This document shows positions 60,871 to 64,000 of a stretch of DNA of 64,000 nt, one piece after another. Every line of letters starts with the position of its first letter. Position 1 is the first letter of the stretch. The notes beneath the pieces were generated by a model, which searched no databases, was not told the DNA's origin, and saw only the letters and a program-made list of their open reading frames with translations. The DNA comes from PALSA-505 sp963762615 (GTDB lineage Bacteria > Actinomycetota > Actinomycetes > Streptosporangiales > Streptosporangiaceae): assembly GCA_963762615.1 (NCBI GenBank), contig CAVXLG010000013.1, forward strand, positions 1,178,001 through 1,242,000. The letters run 5' to 3'. The translations under genes were made by a program, and so were the position numbers.

Positions 60871-63503
60871 TCAGACTCCCGCGGGGTCGGCGGCTGACGG
60901 CGCGCTCGCGGCCTGCTCCTGATTCCCGTTCGGGTGGTCGGGCGGCTTCGGCTCCGTCGTCGCGGGTTTCGCGTCCGCAGCCTCCGCCGCCGCTGGCTTG
61001 CGCCGGCGCCGCCGGCTCCCGCCGGACGGCCGGTCCCCGTCACCGTTCCCGCCGTTCGCGGCGGGAACGGCGGGCTGCCCATCGGCCGCGGGCTTGTCGT
61101 CACCGCGCCTGCGAGGCCCGGCGGAGACCAGCTCGGCCGGCTCGAGAGAAACGTGCACGCCGCGGCCGTTGCAGCACTCGCAGGTCACCGAGAACGCCTC
61201 GAGCAGCCCGGAACCGACCCGCTTGCGGGTCATCTGCACCAGGCCCAGCGACGTGACCTCAGCCACCTGGTGCTTGGTCCGATCCCTGGCCAGGCACTCG
61301 AGCAGCCGCCGGAGCACCAGATCCCGGTTGCTCTCCAGCACCATGTCGATGAAGTCGATGACGATGATGCCGCCGATGTCGCGCAGGCGCAGCTGCCGGA
61401 CGATCTCCTCGGCCGCCTCCAGGTTGTTGCGGGTGACCGTCTCCTCCAGGTTGCCGCCCTGGCCGGTGAACTTCCCGGTGTTCACGTCGATGACCGTCAT
61501 CGCCTCGGTCCGGTCGATGACCAGCGAGCCGCCGCTGGGCAGGTACACCTTGCGGTCCAGCGCCTTGGCGAGCTGCTCGTCGATCCGGTAGCTGGCGAAC
61601 ACGTCCTGCTCGCCCTGCCAGCGGCTGAGCCTGTCGACCAGGTGCGGCGCGACGTACCGCACGTACTCGTCGACCATGTCCCAGTCGTCGTCGCCGGCCA
61701 CGACGAGGCTGCTGAAGTCCTCGTTGAAGATGTCCCTGACCACCCGGATGGTCAGGTCCGGCTCGCTGTAGAGCAGCTGGGGCGGGTTCGCGGTCTTCGA
61801 CTTCTGCTCGATGTTCTCCCACTGCGCAGAGAGCCTGGCCACGTCCTGCGACAGCTCCTCGTCGGTCGCGCCCTCGGCCGCGGTCCGGACGATGACGCCG
61901 GCCCCCTCGGGCATGACCTTCTTGAGGATCTGCTTGAGCCGGGTGCGCTCGGTGTCAGGCAGCTTGCGGCTGATCCCGGTCATGGACGCGCCCGGCACGT
62001 ACACCAGGTACCGGCCAGGCAGGCTCACCTGGCTGGTCAGCCTGGCGCCCTTGTGCCCGATGGGGTCCTTCGTGACCTGCACCAGGACCGACTGGCCGGA
62101 CTTGAGCGCCGACTCGATCCGCCTGGTCTGGCCCTCGAGCCCGCTGGCGTCGAAGTTGACCTCACCTGCGTAGAGCACGGCATTGCGGCCCTTGCCGATG
62201 TCGACGAACGCCGCCTCCATCGAGGGCAGCACGTTCTGCACCTTGCCCAGGTAGACGTTGCCGACGAAGGACTGGTGGCTGCTCTTGTCCACGTAGTGCT
62301 CGACGAGGACGCCGTCCTCGAGAACCGCGATCTGGGTGCGGTCGCCGCGCTGCCTGACCACCATGGCCCGGTCGACCGCTTCGCGCCGGGCGAGGAACTC
62401 CGACTCGCTGATGATCGGCGGCCTGCGACGGCCGGAGTCGCGGCCCTCGCGCCGCCGCTGCTTCTTGGCCTCGAGCCGGGTCGACCCCTTGAGACCCTGT
62501 ACCTCGTCCTTGGCCTTGGCGCGGGCGGGTGACGCGGTCCTGGGCTCGCGCACGTGCACCACGGTGTCCGGCGGGTCATCCGGCGCCGGCTGGTCACCAT
62601 CCTGCGATCCGCCGCGCTTGCGCCTGCGCCGGCGGCGCCGGGCCGGGCCCTCGGCCTCGGACTCCGCATCGCCGTCATCGGCGGGCTCGGCGTCCGGGCC
62701 GGCGTCCGCGGGCTGGCCGTCGTCGGCAGCTCCCGCGTCGCCGCTGACGGCCGTGCCGTCGCCCGGCTCCTGGCCCGCGTCATCACCGGCATCGTCGGCG
62801 CGGCCCTTGGACCGGCCTCGGCCGCCCCGGCGCCGCCGACGGCGGCCGCCGTCCTCGCCGGGTGACTCGCTGGCCGCCCCGGGCTCGTCGTCCTCGGCCG
62901 CAGCGGGCTCGTACTCATCGCCGTCGGCCCTGGCCGCGTCAGTCTTGCGGCCCGTGGCCCCGGCCGACCTGGTAGCGGCGGCCGGGGCTGCGGGGACCTC
63001 CGGCGGCTGGAAGATCAGCTGCGGGGCCAGGAAGGTCGGCTGGGTGGATGCCGGCGGCGGCTCCGCGGCGCTGAACCCGGCCGGGACCACCCCTTCGGCG
63101 GGCGGCCGCTGGGCGTCCTCCGGCACCGGCACGGGCGCCGGAACGGCCGACGGGGACTCGGACGGTGCGCTCGTCACCACCGGCGGCGCGGTTTCGGACG
63201 GTGCGCTGATCACCGCCGGCGGCGCGGTCACCGTGGGTGCGGTCATCATCGCCGGCGGCACGGTCTGCGACGGCGGTCCGGCCGGCCGGCTGGCCCGGGT
63301 CGTGCGGCGGGTCCTGGCGGTCTTCGCGCCGCGATTGCTGTCAGCCCCCGTATCGGTGGCCGGCGGTGCGGCCGCGCCCGGCGGTGCCGGTGCGGCCGGC
63401 TCGGGCCGGCGCCTGGCGGCGTGTCAGCTACCGGGCCGGCGGCCGCGGTGCTCCCCTGCTCACCTGGCTTGCTCTCTGCGTCGTTCAGCTCGGTCTCGAG
63501 CAT
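60871..63503 (-). CDS. rne: Ribonuclease E/G (N-terminal frameshift in this sequence)
   Basis: The open frame from 63261 gives 796 residues. An acidic/Arg/Pro-rich extension precedes the S1-like domain (SSHQSFVGNVYLGKVQNVLP, MEAAFVDIGKGRNAVLYAGE). Catalytic DNase I-like segments follow (SLVIDRTEAMTVIDVNTGKF; RDIGGIIVIDFIDMVLESNR) and the zinc-link CECCNGRG. The true start is probably ATG 63503: it has a good ribosome binding site (acaggagattgcccgc) and encodes MLETELNDAESKPGEQG. About 90 bases later the frame must shift by one to reach RPEPAAPAPPGAAAPPATDT and the long frame. As RNase E is a core RNA-decay enzyme, a sequencing error in the disordered region is more likely than a null mutation. 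Confidence 0.93.
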
Positions 63504-63647
63504 GCGGGCAATCTCCTGTCAGGTTCCCGGGCGCGCGAACCCCGTGAGGGGCCGCCGCGCCGCGCGGGAACTCATCGTGCGCGCGCTCCGGGACGATGCC
63601 GGCCAGCTGGCGGCGGTCGTACCCGGGCGCGGCGCTTGCTGTTGTTC

Positions 63648-64000
63648 TCATTCCTCGCGCCCCCGGTCCGCCGTTTCGAGCGGCCCTTGCGCCAGCCGGG
63701 TAACCAGTGGCGGCGCGGGTAGCGCGAGTCCGGCCACGCGGTTCAGCGCGGCCAGAATGTCGTCAGGTCGAACGGCAGGTGTAGTGTGCCGAACAACCAT
63801 TCGAAGTATCCCACTCCCCTCCGGCTGTGCCGCGATGGCACGCCGGTCAAGTTCCATGCTGATCACGGCCGCACGGGCATCCATGCGCCGCGGTCCCTTC
63901 TTCGTGAGCCGCTCGACCTCCACCGAGGCGCAGCCGAGGAACTCGTCAATCGCTGCTTCGGCGGCAGCCGGCGCGACACCGGGGAGCGTCACCTGCCACT
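63648..64000 (-). CDS. DUF2344 / TIGR03936 radical-SAM-associated protein (3' part)
   Basis: The C-terminal ~115 residues of a protein whose start lies beyond the window: GVAPAAAEAAIDEFLGCASV, VERLTKKGPRRMDARAAVIS and RMVVRHTTPAVRPDDILAAL, LALPAPPLVTRLAQGPL. This matches the DUF2344 domain found directly upstream of rne in actinobacteria, next to or fused with a radical-SAM protein. The 145-bp gap to rne contains the latter's ribosome binding site. Confidence 0.8.
   Translation of the reverse strand, partial: WQVTLPGVAPAAAEAAIDEFLGCASVEVERLTKKGPRRMDARAAVISMELDRRAIAAQPEGSGILRMVVRHTTPAVRPDDILAALNRVAGLALPAPPLVTRLAQGPLETADRGREE

Overview
The window is about 70% G+C and reads as the chromosome of a filamentous high-GC actinomycete. 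The evidence is the rne-rplU-rpmA-obgE-proB block, a long low-complexity RNase E N-terminus, an XRE/DUF5753 + DUF397 pair, a STAND-type (NB-ARC/TPR) regulator, remnants resembling an actinomycete integrative conjugative element, and GTG/leaderless starts. Genus cannot be resolved by reading alone.

Layout. 0-2.6 kb: broken small genes (ArsR + SRPBCC pair, DHFR-like reductase) and gene fragments (YWTD-type repeats, a secreted Ig-like fragment, an XdhC tail). 2.7-22.1 kb: a large inverted duplication. Two copies of a ~1,200-residue secreted beta-repeat/propeller protein (2.7-6.5 kb plus strand, frameshifted; 18.3-22.1 kb minus strand, intact) face each other. Between them lie a secreted RHS/YD-repeat protein, an SRPBCC gene, a multiply frameshifted XRE-NB-ARC-TPR regulator and a FUSC-type exporter. 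Both propeller promoters and the promoter region between the SRPBCC gene and the regulator carry the same triple direct repeat with an exact 11-bp period, which looks like a SARP/AfsR-type operator. 22.1-30.4 kb: accessory patch with IS110, IS3/IS481-like and IS5-like remnants, a four-TM SLOG-type protein, a GAF + TIR-like protein in a distinctly AT-richer segment (25.2-27.0 kb), truncated genes, an ArsR-SRPBCC fusion with a perfect palindromic operator over its start codon, and a GNAT acetyltransferase. 30.6-36.86 kb: two tandem paralogous three-gene mobile elements (DUF6788 protein; divergent recombinase-like protein; DDE transposase), stacked against the 3' end of a tRNA-Ala(GGC) gene. 37-50.7 kb: a frameshifted beta-helix membrane protein, YccF, a hydrolase, a cyclase, a NUDIX enzyme, a four-gene ABC transporter/two-component operon with 4-nt overlaps at every junction, the XRE/DUF397 pair, remnants of a conjugative element and an SDR. 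50.8-64 kb: core genes (histidine phosphatase, rsfS, nadD, PaaK-like ligase, M48 protease, proB, obgE, rpmA, rplU, rne, start of a radical-SAM-associated protein).

How the parts may work together. The propeller and RHS genes sit 49 bp apart and were probably one secreted-protein operon. The shared direct repeats suggest that the embedded STAND regulator, or a relative, controlled both propeller copies. At 22.9-26.6 kb the SLOG/4-TM and GAF/TIR-like genes have the look of nucleotide-signalled defence effectors. The two tandem elements at the tRNA are the least familiar genetic units here. Single-base frameshifts are frequent in 0-15 kb and scattered elsewhere, including the N-terminus of rne. 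Some are therefore likely sequence errors at G/C runs, while others mark real decay of accessory genes.
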